Shown: positions 1 to 12,935 of the stretch, piece by piece
Layout: each line of letters opens with the position of its first letter
How positions within the stretch are numbered: the first letter of the stretch is position 1
Source of the DNA: Alviniconcha marisindica
Taxonomy: Eukaryota; Mollusca; Gastropoda; Provannidae
Reading direction: 5' to 3'
NCBI GenBank assembly: GCA_018857735.1
Contig: JABMCL010000453.1
Location: 1,092,501 to 1,156,500, forward strand
DNA length: 64,000 nt
The notes under the pieces: generated by a model
Database searches by the model: none
What the model was told of the DNA's origin: nothing
What the model saw: only the letters and a program-made list of their open reading frames with translations
Position numbers and translations under genes: made by a program

Positions 1-2300
1 GTGTCTCTATGCCTTATAGCTGTCACTGCACAGACATACTACAGCACTGTAGTGTGGTGTCTCTATGCCTTATAGCTGTCACTGCACAGACATACTACAG
101 CACTGTAGTGTGGTGTCTCTATGCCTTATAGCTGTCACTGCACAGACATACTACAGCACTGTAGTGTGGTGTCTCTATGCCTTATAGCTGTCACTGCACA
201 GACATACTACAGCACTGTAGTGTGGTGTCTCTATGCCTTATAGCTGTCACTGCACAGACATACTACAGCACTGTAGTGTGGTGTCTCTATGCCTTATAGC
301 TGTCACTGCACAGACATACTACAGCACTGTAGTGTGGTGTCTCTATGCCTTATAGCTGTCACTGCACAGACATACTACAGCACTGTAGTGTGGTGTCTCT
401 ATGCCTTATAGCTGTCACTGCACAGAGATACTACAGCACTGTAGTGTGGTGTCTCTATGCCTTATAGCTGTCACTGCACAGACATACTACAGCACTGTAG
501 TGTGGTGTCTCTATGCCTTATAGCTGTCACTGCACAGACATACTACAGCACTGTAGTGTGGTGTCTCTATGCCTTATAGCTGTCACTGCACAGACATACT
601 ACAGCACTGTAGTGTGGTGTCTCTATGCCTTATAGCTGTCACTGCACAGACATACTACAGCACTGTAGTGTGGTGTCTCTATGCCTTATAGCTGTCACTG
701 CACAGACATACTACAGCACTGTAGTGTGGTGTCTCTATGCCTTATAGCTGTCACTGCACAGACATACTACAGCACTGTAGTGTGGTGTCTCTATGCCTTA
801 TAGCTGTCACTGCACAGACATACTACAGCACTGTAGTGTGGTGTCTCTATGCCTTATAGCTGTCACTGCACAGACATACTACAGCACTGTAGTGTGGTGT
901 CTCTATGCCTTATAGCTGTCACTGCACAGACATACTACAGCACTGTAGTGTGGTGTCTCTATGCCTTATAGCTGTCACTGCACAGACATACTACAGCACT
1001 GTAGTGTGGTGTCTCTATGCCTTATAGCTGTCACTGCACAGACATACTACAGCACTGTAGTGTGGTGTCTCTATGCCTTATAGCTGTCACTGCACAGACA
1101 TACTACAGCACTGTAGTGTGGTGTCTCTATGCCTTATAGCTGTCACTGCACAGACATACTACAGCACTGTAGTGTGGTGTCTCTATGCCTTATAGCTGTC
1201 ACTGCACAGAGATACTACAGCACTGTAGTGTGGTGTCTCTATGCCTTATAGCTGTCACTGCACAGAGATACTACAGCACTGTAGTGTGGTGTCTCTATGC
1301 CTTATAGCTGTCACTGCACAGAGATACTACAGCACTGTAGTGTGGTGTCTCTATGCCTTATAGCTGTCACTGCACAGAGATACTACAGCACTGTAGTGTG
1401 GTGTCTCTATGCCTTATAGCTGTCACTGCACAGAGATACTACAGCACTGTAGTGTGGTGTCTCTATGCCTTATAGCTGTCACTGCACAGAGATACTACAG
1501 CACTGTAGTGTGGTGTCTCTATGCCTTATAGCTGTCACTGCACAGAGATACTACAGCACTGTAGTGTGGTGTCTCTATGCCTTATAGCTGTCACTGCACA
1601 GAGATACTACAGCACTGTAGTGTGGTGTCTCTATGCCTTATAGCTGTCACTGCACAGAGATATTACAGCACTGTAGTGTGGTGTCTCTATGCCTTATAGC
1701 TGTCACTGCACAGAGATACTACAGCACTGTAGTGTGGCGTCTCTATGCCTTATAGCTGTCACTGCACAGACATACTACAGCACTGTAGTGTGGCGTCTCT
1801 ATGCCTTATAGCTGTCACTGCACAGGGCATACTACAGCACTGTAGTGTGGTGTCTCTATGCCTTATAGCTGTCACTGCACAGGGCATACTACAGCACTGT
1901 AGTGTGGTGTCTCTATGCCTTATAGCTGTCACTGCACGGACATACTACAGCACTGTAGTGTGGTGTCTCTATGCCTTATAGCTGTCACTGCACAGAGATA
2001 CTACAGCACTGTAGTGTGGTGTCTCTATGCCTTATAGCTGTCACTGCACAGAGATACTACAGCACTGTAGTGTGGTGTCTCTATGCCTTATAGCTGTCAC
2101 TCACAGACATACTACAGCACTGTAGTGTGGTGTCTCTATGCCGTATAGCTGTCACTGCACAGAGATACTACAGCACTGTAGTGTGGTGTCTCTATGCTAT
2201 TGGCTGTCACTACACAGACATAATACAGCACTGTAGTGTAGTGTCTCTATGCTACAGGCTGTCACTGTGCAGAAATACTACAGGTACAGTAGGCCTATGC
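1..2300. repeat. 56-bp minisatellite array (A1)
   Basis: About 40 head-to-tail copies of a 56-bp unit beginning gtgtctctatgccttata. The first 1.2 kb is nearly perfect and carries a cagacat variant; from about 1200 a cagagat variant dominates, and the last copies (1740-2290) diverge. The array continues off the left edge. Short open frames here are repeat shadows. The unit is related to arrays A2 and A3 at 7590-10480. Confidence 0.97.
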
Positions 2301-2471
2301 CAGCCAGACAGGTGTGGCTAAAACCCGGCACGCCATGTCCACCAGTGTCTGCAAATAAACATGTAACGGCATCGAGAGGCCGTTCCCCGTCCCGCCTGGT
2401 CAGCTGAGTGGTCAGTGTGGCTGGCGGGTAGCTACAGGCGAGGGAGACGGGACCACACCCGCTGAGGATGA
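2301..2471. other. Unique sequence, nothing recognised
   Basis: Non-repetitive, GC-rich spacer between the 56-bp array and the first SINE. I see no exon or RNA gene. Confidence 0.6.
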
Positions 2472-2785
2472 ATGACTACATGGTGCTTAACGTCCACAGA
2501 AACCATAAGGCTTATTAGGAACTGGGAGAAGGGGGTAGGGAGGTGGGGGACGAGGGAGATTATATACCTATCGCTACTCTGTCACCACCAGAATGATTCA
2601 TACATTAAGATGGGCAGCGATGAGAGCCATTTTAATGTTTCAGTAGGAAATGATGGACAAAGGCACAAGACAGTGTCCACAAACCACAACCTTTTTGAAG
2701 AGAAAGGAGAGCCGAAGCGGTATCGAACCGAGGTCCTTCCGCTTACCAGCCTAACGCCTTACCGCTAGGCCAAACCGGCTCGGCA
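2472..2785 (-). mobile_element. tRNA-derived SINE, copy 1
   Basis: On the minus strand the element starts with a tRNA-like head: an A-box-like stretch (tggcctagcggtaaggcg) and a B box (ggttcgatacc, slightly degenerate). An approximately 200-bp body follows, ending in the tail tggacgttaagcaccatg. The same head, body and tail recur at 3374, 4728, 5490 (opposite strand), 27708, 36682 (partial) and 63052, so it is a dispersed family. The reading frames across it are not genes. Confidence 0.85.
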
Positions 2786-2794
2786 CATGGCTGA

Positions 2795-2855
2795 TTTGGG
2801 CCGACTGGATTTTAACATTCTGTCAACCGCACAGGGTCACCTCAGGACAGTCAAA
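2795..2855 (-). repeat. Dispersed SINE-like tail, type 2, copy 1
   Basis: The minus strand reads gtcctgaggtgaccctgtg then cggttgacagaatgttaaa. The same roughly 50-bp block occurs at 6617-6665, 30407-30462 and 37714-37760. It resembles the tail of the other SINEs (ggttgac..g..gt.aaa..cc). Confidence 0.6.
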
Positions 2856-2869
2856 CTCAGTCTTACTCT

Positions 2870-3373
2870 TTGCAAACGCACACCTTAAATCCTCTTATAT
2901 ATGCAAACACTTTTTCAAGTCAGTCCACAAAATCAATCATTACACAGATTGAAACAAAGCACTTACACAAACATCAAAGACATGCTGGAAGAATTAGTCC
3001 CTTCGATATTACCCCTGTTAAAAGAGCTCACAAGCTCAGCCAGGACATGCTGGTATCGTCGACCATTCCGTCTAATTCACCGGTACCAGTTTAAACAAAA
3101 AGGGAATGGACACAAACATTTTATTTTATTTATATCAATGCATAATAGCAAATACCTGTGTCATTTGGCAGCAAGCTGCATATACTACCTACCAACTATC
3201 ATCTGCTAGCTGCTCAACAAGAGCCATACAAAAAAAGCCTAACTCATCAGGGAAAATGAGAATATGTTTGGGGAAAAGTCAGGAGAACGGACCATCAGCA
3301 GAAACGAAATGACGAAACAAAAAGAGTCAGAGGACTGGGCAGAAAAGTGAGAGAGTAACTGTTTAAGTAACTG
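2870..3373. other. Unique AT-rich sequence
   Basis: Overlapping short frames in several phases, none resembling a known protein. No splice-framed exon seen. Confidence 0.55.
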
Positions 3374-3426
3374 AAACATGGTGCTTAACGTCCACAGAAA
3401 CCACAAGGCTTATTAGGGACGGGGAG

Positions 3427-3465
<39 letters not shown>

Positions 3466-3685
3466 GATTAGTATACCTATCGCTACACTGTCACCAACAG
3501 AATGACTCCTGCATTAAGATGAGCAGCGATAAGAGCCATTTTAATGTTTCATTAATTGTGAGGGACGAAGTCACAAACAAGACGGTTTCCACAGACCACA
3601 ATTTTTGAAGAGAAAGGAGAGCCGAAGCGGATTCGAACCACGGTCATTCTGCTTACCAGCCTCCCGTTAGGCCAAACCGGCTCAC
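3374..3685 (-). mobile_element. tRNA-derived SINE, copy 2
   Basis: Same family as copy 1, in the same orientation. The polypurine part of the body has expanded into a G run of about 36 bases (3428-3464). The A and B box region lies at the right end. Confidence 0.85.
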
Positions 3686-4727
3686 AAGTAAATGAGAGAG
3701 GAGGTAGGAAAGAGGACTCAAATGACAGCCCTGAGACTACAGGCAGGGTCCCGGCCTGCTCTCGGGGGCTCCGCTGAGGAACCCCTGTGACGCATGATTA
3801 AACACTGTGGCAGCCCACGCAGGGGTGGGTGAATATTACGTGTAAGCTGGTCAGCGTTGAGGAATTCCTCTGATCCCATTGACTCGATCGCTGTCGGTTG
3901 TTGTGGTTGGCCGCCGCGTCGGCCACAGCAGTGTCAGTGACAGTGTGTGGCGCGTGCTGGCGTGGCTACCAGCCAGTCAGTGCATTCGGTGCGGGCCTGC
4001 CGTGTCGTCTGCTCCCACTACCGTGTGCGTGAGGTACAGCAGGCGCGCGACCCGCTTTCTGTCGGCGTGTTCGTCTCGAGAAGGTAAGTTGACATTTTCT
4101 TACTGCCACTGAAACAGCGAGCGAACGCGTGCTTTGTTGGTCAATAGGGACACATCGGTCTCGTGTCTGATCCCACAGAGTCACTGACCGACTGTGGACA
4201 CGGTTTCGGTCAAAACAGTAAGTTGAAGTTGGTGAAGTCCGAGCAAGCTACAGCATAAATGGCAGCCTAACTTTCCGCACTCATGTTGCACATGCAGAGT
4301 GGGGTGGTTTGCATGGGTTTGTGGAAACAACGACCTGGATATGTGCGACTTTAGTGTCCATCCGGAATGCTGCTATCAGTTAAGTTAGCCTCTATGGTTA
4401 GGTAGCATAGTATGTATGACTGTCGATGCAGATATCCATCAAGAATTGTGTGACTCAGACATCCTTTAACAATAGGCAACTCAGATAGCCCTCTGTAATT
4501 TGTGATTCAGATATATATGCAGTTAGAACTGTGCGATTCAGATAGCCCTCTCGAACTATGTGATACAGGTAACCCTCTCAAACTGTTTAATACAGGTAAC
4601 TCTCGAACTGTGTGATGCACTGAAGTAACTCTTAGTCTCGAACTGTAATACCTAGCTTTCTCGAACTGTGTGGTATACGGAGACCCCGGGGGCAGAGGTG
4701 GGGACTATACCTTAAGTTAAACCGTCA
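3686..4727. other. Mostly unique; CpG-rich patch and a degenerate repeat
   Basis: From 3879 to 4081 the sequence is rich in CpG and ends in a near-perfect donor (gag aag followed by gtaagt at 4085). It could be a non-coding first exon of some transcript, but no coding support exists. From about 4430 to 4680 a degenerate tandem repeat of about 33 bp (tctcgaactgtgtgat...) is present. Confidence 0.35.
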
Positions 4728-5043
4728 CCTTCACTGAGAATGATTCTGCATTAAGAGGGTCAACGATGAGAACATTTTATGTTTCATTGATTGACAGGGG
4801 CAAAGTCACAAGACAGTGTCTGACAGGGGCAAAGTCACAAAACAGTGTCTGACAGGAGCAAAGTCACAAGACAGTGTCTGGCAGGGACAAAGTCACAAAA
4901 CAGTGTCTGACAGGGGCAAAGTCACAAAACAGTGTCCATAAACCACAACTTTTAAAGAGAACGGAGAGCGGAAGCGGGTAATAGAACCGACGTCAGTCCG
5001 CTTACCAGCCTAACGACTCGCCGCTGGGCCAAACCGGCTCACA
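4728..5043 (-). mobile_element. tRNA-derived SINE, copy 3, internally amplified
   Basis: Same SINE body and tRNA-like head as copy 1, but the tail end is missing. Inside, from 4790 to 4940, a segment of about 29 bp (gacaggggcaaagtcacaa..) is repeated about five times, where other copies have it once. This is a young minisatellite forming inside a SINE. Confidence 0.85.
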
Positions 5044-5489
5044 GGTGCTGCAGGAAGCCCTCGTTTATGTGTATGATATGGTCTTCACACTTGACCCATG
5101 AACTGACCGACACGGTTGAACTGAACACGCTAAAACTGTTATGGGTTGACAAATTTAATGCCAGTTCTTTTCAACTATTACTAGTATACTACGTTTCACA
5201 CGAATTTTGTGCATCTGCGTGATTCTGCAGGGTTAGAAAAAATCAGCCTCGTTTCTTGTTTTCTTTTCTTTGTTTGCTTCTTTTGGTTTGTTGGTTTGTT
5301 TTTATCGCCTGTGCGTTGCAAGATGGTACTGACTGATCTAGCGTACTTGTACGAATCTCAAATGGGTTGCAAGCATGGGGGATTGCCCGAATTGTATCCG
5401 ATACTGTAGCTGTTTTCTCCCCTGGCAATTAAATGGCCGTGGATAACTTTGTCGGGCGAAGGTTAATTTCCGGCGTCGGTGTCCGCCTG
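5044..5489. other. Unique sequence, nothing recognised
   Basis: Intergenic-looking AT-rich sequence. The small frames on both strands are short and unlike known proteins. Confidence 0.55.
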
Positions 5490-5805
5490 TTGGGGTGTGT
5501 ATAAGTGGCTGTCACTCGCGCGTACCCTGGTTCGAATCTGCTTCGGCTCTCCTTTCCCTTCAAAAAGGTTGTGGTTTGTGGACACTGTCTTCTGACTTTG
5601 TTCATCACTTCCTACTGAAACATTAAAATGGCTCTCATCGCTGCCCATCTTAATGCAGAAGTCATTCTGGTGGTGACAGTGTAGCGATAGGTATATAATC
5701 TCCCTCTCCCCCCCACCTCCATACCCCCTTTCCCCCTTCTCCCCGTCCCTAATATGCCGTACGGTTTCTGTGGACGTTAAGCACCATGTTTACTTACTTG
5801 CGTAC
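5490..5805 (+). mobile_element. tRNA-derived SINE, copy 4 (sense orientation)
   Basis: This is the only full-length copy on the plus strand. The B box ggttcgaat lies at 5529, the body reads through ctctcatcgctgcccatc, and the tail tggacgttaagcaccatg with ttacttacttg ends near 5805. The A box is degraded. This copy fixes the sense direction of the family. Confidence 0.85.
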
Positions 5806-6244
5806 CCGGTTGAATTACGACAGCAGTAAGGAGATAACGGTCACTGGACCGTTAGCCGGCGCCGAGTTGGCGGGTTCTGCCCACTGGCCAGGACAAGGCT
5901 GGCGTCAGTGAGTGATCCAGAGACACTGCACTCAGCATCAGTGACAGCACTGCCTGATTCTTGCGGTCAATACGTCAATTAATCAGCATCAGATCTCGAA
6001 AGAAAACGTGTAAATGGAAATAATTTTCAACACTGGAACAGTGTATGATATCATAATATCAGTATTGATACCGGCACTGAGCAGTTCACGCTGTGAACTC
6101 CCACAGCCGCAGTGTGTGCCAGCCAAGACTGTAGAATTATATGTTACAGACTTTGGCGTCAGTCCTGGCCATCCCGGCGGAGGCATGCCCCTTTACACCA
6201 CTTTGTGTACACGTGCACAAATAAAGGTTTTCTCTTCCTGTGTT
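5806..6244. other. Unique sequence, nothing recognised
   Basis: No convincing exon, RNA gene or repeat. Overlapping frames on both strands around 6014-6298 partly run into the MITE and are not credible genes. Confidence 0.5.
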
Positions 6245-6486
6245 TTAACCCTTTCACTGCCGTGCATGCCGCGCCGTCACTCGGAAAACGACCAATAGCA
6301 GAGCCAGATCTGAAACTATTAAGGCTTTTTGCTCCCTTCGCATGAGCACCTGAAAGCATTTCCATCAAAATGCAGTGCATTGAAAGTAGATTTGTTACAG
6401 GACCATCAAATAATACTGTCTGCAGGCGTGTATGTGTGCACTTTTCACCCCGGAAATTTTACAGGCTGGGGCAGTGAAGGGGTTAA
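6245..6486. mobile_element. piggyBac-like MITE, copy 1
   Basis: The element is bounded on both sides by TTAA (6245-6248 and 6483-6486). It has inverted ends: left ccctttcactgcc and right ggcagtgaagggg. The 234-bp interior has no coding capacity. TTAA target sites and a terminal CCC are the hallmarks of the piggyBac superfamily, so this is probably a non-autonomous derivative. A second copy is at 14790-15018. Confidence 0.8.
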
Positions 6487-6842
6487 ATCGGAACGCTTTC
6501 AGCGAGTGTTTTGCACGGGGCGGTATGAGTGTCGATAATTTTCCCATTTATAATGGTCTGTCGCATCCTTTCGTCTTACAGGTCTATCTTATGTAATAAT
6601 GATGCCCCCTGCTTGTAGCCGAATCTGTCCTGAGGTGAACCTGTGTGGTTGACAGGATATTAAAATCCAGATACTGCTACTTGTAGCCGAATCCAAAAAC
6701 GTTTCTTGTATGATATAGTCTATGTTATTTATTTAACAAACCATGCATATTTTAATAAGAATAACAGCGAAGAGGTTTGTACGGCACCGATTCCCATGGG
6801 AACGGATAGGTGAAGGCGGGGGCGGTATGACGAAGGGGAAAA
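6487..6842. other. Spacer with type 2 SINE-like tail (6617-6665)
   Basis: Unique sequence apart from the block at 6617-6665 (tgtcctgaggtgaacctgtg, ggttgacaggatattaaa), a copy of the dispersed tail also seen near 2820, 30430 and 37735. Confidence 0.55.
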
Positions 6843-7125
<283 letters not shown>

Positions 7126-7589
7126 CACACACACACAAAATCTGGATCAGAAAATAAATAAATAAATGAACTGGACCACGTTCAATTGTTGTTGTTTTTA
7201 ACGAAGATCACCACTATCAATTTGTGTCATGCCTTGAAACCGCTGTGTCCTTGAAATGTGGTCCCACTACGTCCCCAGGAACATCGCGTCGCAACATTGC
7301 AGCTTTTGCCCCACCTTGCCGGCATCACGCTGATCATGACATACCCTTTTCTCTCAGATGGTAAAAAATTAAAGAGAGAAAGAGGAGTGGAAAGGGGGGG
7401 GGGGGGGGGCAGTTAACAGGATTTTAGGTTATATGCATACAACAGCGCCTCGGGGATGTTGTGCATTCTTGCAGTTGGTGTCACCTGAACAGGACCCATC
7501 CCATGTCTGAGAGCGCTCGGTACGCAAGACATATAATCTTCTGCAAGAAAACTTGAAGTGGGTCTTCGTATACAGTAGAGGTCCATCGT
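7126..7589. other. Unique sequence with a short G run
   Basis: No gene seen. A G tract of about 14 lies near 7396-7410. Confidence 0.5.
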
Positions 7590-8865
7590 TGTGTTAGACT
7601 GTACAGAGATACTACAGCACTGTTAGAGTAGCGTAGTGTCTGTACAGGGATATACAGCACTGTTAGAGTAGCGTAGTGTCTGTACAGGGATATACAGCAC
7701 TGTTAGAGTAGCGTGGTGTCTGTACAGGGATATACAGCACTGTTAGAGTAGCGTAGTGTCTGTACAGGGATATAGAGCACTGTTAGAGTAGCGTGGTGTC
7801 TGTACGAGATATACAGCACTGTTAGAGTAGCGTAGTGTCTGTACAGGGATATACAGCACTGTTAGAGTAGCGTAGTGTCTGTACAGGGATATACACCACT
7901 GTTAGAATAGCGTAGTGTCTGTACAGGGATATAGAGCACTGTTAGAGTAGCGTAGAGTATGTACAGGGATATACAGCATTGTTAGAATAGCGTAGTGTCT
8001 GTACAGGGATATACAGCACTGTTAGAGTAGCGTAGTGTCTGTACAGGGATATACAGAGTTGTTAGAATGGCGTAGTATCTGTACAGGGATATACAGCACT
8101 CTTAGAGTAGCGTAGTGTCTGTACAGGGATATACAGCACTGTTAGAATAGCGTAGTATCTGTACAGGGATATATAATACAGCACTGTTAGAATAGCGTAG
8201 TGTCTGTACAGGGATATACAGCATTGTTAGAATAGCGTAGTGTCTGTACAGGGATATACAGCACTGTTAGAGTAGCGTAGTGTCTGTACAGGGATATACA
8301 GCACTGTTAGAATAGCGTAGTATCTGTACAGGGATATACAGCACTGTTAGAATAGCGTAGTGTCTGTACAGGGATATACAACACTGTTAGAATAGCGTAG
8401 TGTCTGTACAGGGATATACAGCACTGTTAGAGTAGCGTAGTATCTGTACAGGGATATACAGACACTGTTAGAGATAGCGTAGTGTCATGTACAGGGATAT
8501 ACAGCACTGTTAGAGTGGCGTAGTGTCTGTACAGGGATATACAGCACTGTTAGAATGCGTAGTGTCTGTACAGGGATATACAGCACTTTAGAGTAGCGTA
8601 GTGTCTGTACAGGGATACTACAGCACTGTTAGGGTAGCGTAGTTGCTGTACAGGGATACTACAGCACTGTTGGGGTAGTGTAGTGTCTGTACAGGGATAC
8701 TACAGCACTGTTGGGGTAGTGTAGTGTCTGTACAGGGATACTACAGCACTGTTAGAGTAGCGTAGTGTCTGTACAGGGATACTACAGCACTGTTAGGGTA
8801 GTGTAGTGTCTGTACACAGATACTACAGCACTGTTAGGCTAGTGTAGTGTCTCAATGTCAGCCCA
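7590..8865. repeat. 40-bp minisatellite array (A2)
   Basis: About 31 copies of a 40-bp unit (ctgtacagggatatacagca, ctgttagagtagcgtagtgt). It looks like a shortened form of the 55/56-bp unit in the flanking arrays: the shared core is gatactacagcactgt with tagtgt. Confidence 0.93.
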
Positions 8866-10480
8866 TTAGTGTCAGCTCTGTAGTGTGGTGTTTCTATGCT
8901 ACAGGTTGTCACTGTGCAGAGATACTACAGCTCTGTAGTGTGGTGTTTCTATGCTACAGGTTGTCACTGTGCAGAGATACTACAGCTCTGTAGTGTGGTG
9001 TTTCTATGCTACAGGTTGTCACTGTGCAGAAATACTACAGCTCTGTAGTGTGGTGTTTCTATGCTACAGGTTGTCACTGTGCAGAGATACTACAGCTCTG
9101 TAGTGTGGTGTTTCTATGCTACAGGTTGTCACTGTGCAAGATGCTACAGCTCTGTAGTGTGGTGTTTCTATGCTACAGGTTGTCACTGTGCAGAGATACT
9201 ACAGCTCTGTAGTGTGGTGTTTCTATGCTACAGGTTGTCACTGTGCAGAGATACTACAGCTCTGTAGTGTGGTGTTTCTATGCTACAGGTTGTCACTGTG
9301 CAGAGATACTACAGCTCTGTAGTGTGGTGTTTCTATGCTACAGGTTGTCACTGTGCAGAGATACTACAGCTCTGTAGTGTGGTGTTTCTATGCTACAGGT
9401 TGTCACTGCACAGAGCTACTGTAGCACTGTGGTTTGGTGTTTCTATGCTACAGGTTGTTACTGTGCAGAGATACTACACCACTGTAGTGTATTGTCTCTA
9501 TGTCGCTATAGTGTGGTGTCTCTGTGCTATAGGCCGCCACTGTGCAGAAATACTACAGCACTGTAGTGTATTGTCTCTATGTCTCTATGCTACGGGGCAC
9601 TGCACAGAAATACTGCAGCACTGTAGTGTGGTGTCTCTATGTCGCTATAGTGCAGTGTCTCTATGATATAGGCTTCCACTGTGCAGAGATACTACAGCTC
9701 TGTAGTGTGGTGTATCTATGCCTTAGGCTGTCACCGCACAGAAATACTACAGCTCTGTAGTGTGGTGTATCTATGCCTTAGGCTGTCACCGCACAGAAAT
9801 ACTACAGCACTGTAGTGTTGTGTCTCTATGCTACAGTCTGTCGCTGTGCAAAAATACTACAGCACTGTAGTGTATTGTCTCCGTGTCTCTATGCCATTGG
9901 CTGTCACTAAACAGAAATACTGCAGCATTGTAGTGTAGTATCTCGATGTCGCTGTAGTGTAATGTCTCTATGCTATAGGCTGCCACTGCACAGAAATACT
10001 ACAGCACTGTAGTGAAGTGTCCCTATGATATAGGCTTCCACTGTGCAGAAATACTACAGCTCTGTAGTGTGGTGTATCTATGCCTTAGGCTGTCACTGCA
10101 CAGAAATACTACAGCACTGTAGTGTTGTGTCTCTATGCTACAGGCTGTCGCTGTGCAAAAATACTACAGCACTGTAGTGTATTGTCTCCGTGTCTCTATG
10201 CTATTGGCTGTCACTAAACAGAAATACTGCAGCATTGTAGTGTAGTATCTCGATGTCGCTATAGTGTAATGTCTCTATGCTACAGGCTGCCACTGCACAG
10301 AAATACTACAGCACTGTAGTGAAGTGTCCCTATGCTATAGGCTGTCACTGTGCAGAGATACTACAGCACTGTAGTGTGGTGTCTCTATGCCATAGGCTGT
10401 CACTGTACATAAATACCACAGCACCGCAGTGTAGTGTCTCTATGCTATAGGCTGTCACTGCAGGTACTACATGTACAACA
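8866..10480. repeat. 55-bp minisatellite array (A3)
   Basis: About 29 copies of a unit of about 55 bp (gtgtttctatgctacagg..). It is homologous to array A1 but with its own variants and a more degenerate right half, where higher-order blocks recur (9660-10010 resembles 10010-10330). Confidence 0.93.
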
Positions 10481-11552
10481 CTGTAGCATCTCTGTTCTGT
10501 TCTACAGGATTTCATTGCAAAAAGCCTACAGCAATATAGTATAGTCAGCTATCGGCTATGCGTCTCAACTTCTCTGGCTCAGCCTCCGAGCACAGTTTTA
10601 CGACATCCTCCCTCCAACCACTGCCATAATTGATTACGCCATAGGTCTCGAAAAGCTGTCAGCTAGCTGACAGTTTCTCCTTGGTGCTCAAATGGCAGTG
10701 AGTTTCTAACAGACAACTCAAAATATATCAAGCATTTCATCTATAACCGTCCACGCTGCTTACGCCATTACAAAGATGATGATCCCTTTTATGCAGCTTT
10801 GTTCTCCGCTCTCGAGCAGACTCATAAATAAAACCAAAATCGTTGAATCGAGACGGAACACTTTTTTACCCAGGGTGGACCCGCCTTATATATTATGCGT
10901 GCTTGACGCTATGTTTGCTTCCGCAGTCTTATTAGTGCCGAAACCTATGACGGCTTGCTTGCGTCAAAAGACAGAGTTACTAATTATCTCGCGCATAATG
11001 GTAATTCTGTACTTCTGACTCAAGGAAGCCGGTTGAAGCAGCACGAAAGGCTCATAATTGCTAATTATGTGCACGTTATTTCTAACTTTGTAGTCAGTTT
11101 AGTAATTATGTTGAAATAGCCCTTTCGTGTTTCGCACAAAGGCTTGCTAGTGTTAAAACCATACAATCAGTAATTATTACTGACAACGCATGCGGAAGGA
11201 CAGCCAGTCAGTGCGACTGTCTGATTTCACCCGGTTTTCTGTGCGGGAATCATGTCCCCTGCGGCAGTGTAGCGGTGCTCCTATTTTCAAAGACTGAAAA
11301 CATCTGTATGTGTACTCATCTTTATGAAATAATAACAAAACAAACAAACAACAACAACAACAAACTGATTTAAAGTTCTATGTCGCCACAAGTATAAGTT
11401 ACAACGTACGAGTGAAAACTATATGGGTTCGGGAGTCATTATACTGAAGCCAGCGGATGGCAAAGCCATGACGCAGTTATGCATGCAGTTTGCTGGCAGT
11501 TTCAGGTGTCAGCTTGCAGTTAGCAGGCTCTTTGCCAGCTATACAAACAGCT
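10481..11552. other. Unique AT-rich sequence
   Basis: Non-repetitive spacer. The longest frame (10776-11018) has no recognisable domain. Nothing supported. Confidence 0.5.
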
Positions 11553-12934
11553 AGTTCAGTTCAGTTCAAGATGGTATCTATGCGCTCGGAAAAAGCCCAT
11601 ATGCGCTCCACCCCGTCTCTCAGAGGTTTCCCCAACGTGGCCTTTGAAAGCCTTGCCTTCCAACGTTCGTCTGATTGACGATGACCCTCTCTCGTCCTTT
11701 CAAGGAAGATTGTCTAGCGCTTCCTCTTTCAATGCCTCTCTCCTCCAGGCGATCAGTGGTGTAATGTCTTGGCTTTGTTCCCGCAGGTAGTGTCTCAAGC
11801 TTCTCAACACTTCAGATCTTCCGAGAAGCAAGCCACTTGTGAGGGTTGCTTTGCCCGCCAGTCTGTCCTGCTCGGTCGTTTCCCTTCACTCCGGCATGTC
11901 CAGGGCAGTACACCCACAGGACGTTTCGAAGGTGGATGTCGACCATCGACACATTCCAGTCTGGGCTTCCCATTCCACTTTTCACTTTTTGTAGCAAACT
12001 GATTGAATCTGTGAGGATGATAGCATGTGTGATCTGAATGTCACCTCTTGAGGCAATCCAGCGGAGGGCATGGGTGACTGCTTCCACCTCCATTGTCAAC
12101 CTGGAGGTTGAGACCGTATATGCTGCACTGTCTTCATGGATGGTAGTCGCACCTTGCTTGACGTGAAGCCCCACTCTGACTGGTCTTTGGTGACTGAGCC
12201 ATCAGTGTACACTATGAGGTCTTGCGGTTTGCTGTTTTCTTGAATGAGAAGCCTGATCTCTGTCTCTGTTTTGCTTGCTGGCCATTCTCAACAGTGCTTT
12301 CCGATGGGTTTCGGTACCTTTCCCACTCCTTGGTTTGCTTGAGCTCTGTCAGCTGGCATACTTGCAGTATTGAGTCGTCTGCTTGACCCATCCAAGACTT
12401 GCCCCGTCCTAGTCTGCATCCCTTTGTGTTTTTCACGGCTTGGTGGAGTGGGTTGTGGGGATTTCCGACGGCACTGAGGTATGCTTTGACCTGCTCCACT
12501 TTCTGTCTGGTTTGCATTGATGGGTGGTCTAGCATGAACCTTATGGTCTAAGTGGGTGTGTCCTTGGTGTTTCCGAGTATGACTCGCATTGCTTCGTTCT
12601 GCACTGTCCAGGTTTAGCAGATTTGTCTATGCCATTGTTTTGAGGCCTAGTCCGTAGTCAATGACACTGAGCACCACACTTTGATACAGTAGGAAGAGTG
12701 GCGTTGTTCAATACCCTTTGCAGCCACAGCCTTCAGGACTGGCAGACCTTTCTTGCACTTCAGTGCTGTTGTTTCCTCATGTTTTCTGTAGGTCAGCATT
12801 CTGTCAAAGTGGATCCCAAGGTGTCTCAGATGACTTGTTCGTTCAGCCACAGCTCCATCAAATGTGACTGCTGGCATCGGTTTTCCTGCTGTTCTGTTGT
12901 CAAGCGTGCACCACAATGTCTGTGCCTTGACTGG
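11553..12934 (-). pseudogene. LINE reverse transcriptase C-terminal part and RNase H, decayed
   Basis: Reading the minus strand, pieces in different frames join into the end of a non-LTR retrotransposon polyprotein. From about 12930 they give the end of the reverse transcriptase and its connector (TLWCTLDNRTAG, SVIDYGLGL, VQNEAMRVILGNTKDTP, CRLGRGKSWMGQADDSI). A ribonuclease H domain follows at about 12230-11850: YTDGSVTKD, MEVEA, TDSISLLQ and YCPGHAGVKGNDRA supply the catalytic acidic set, though the final aspartate motif is damaged. The end at about 11560 reads AHMGFFRAH. Several frameshifts and stops make it non-functional. An RNase H after the RT suggests an I/jockey-like lineage; I cannot place it more precisely. 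Its upstream part continues at 14300-14655. Confidence 0.85.
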
Positions 12935-12935
12935 A

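Noticed and set aside
1..2300. CRISPR-like array
   Set aside because: Units are contiguous 56-bp tandem copies without unique spacers, in a eukaryotic setting.
11846..12037. Plus-strand frame in the LINE region
   Set aside because: It is antisense to the RNase H reading on the minus strand, which has the catalytic motifs.
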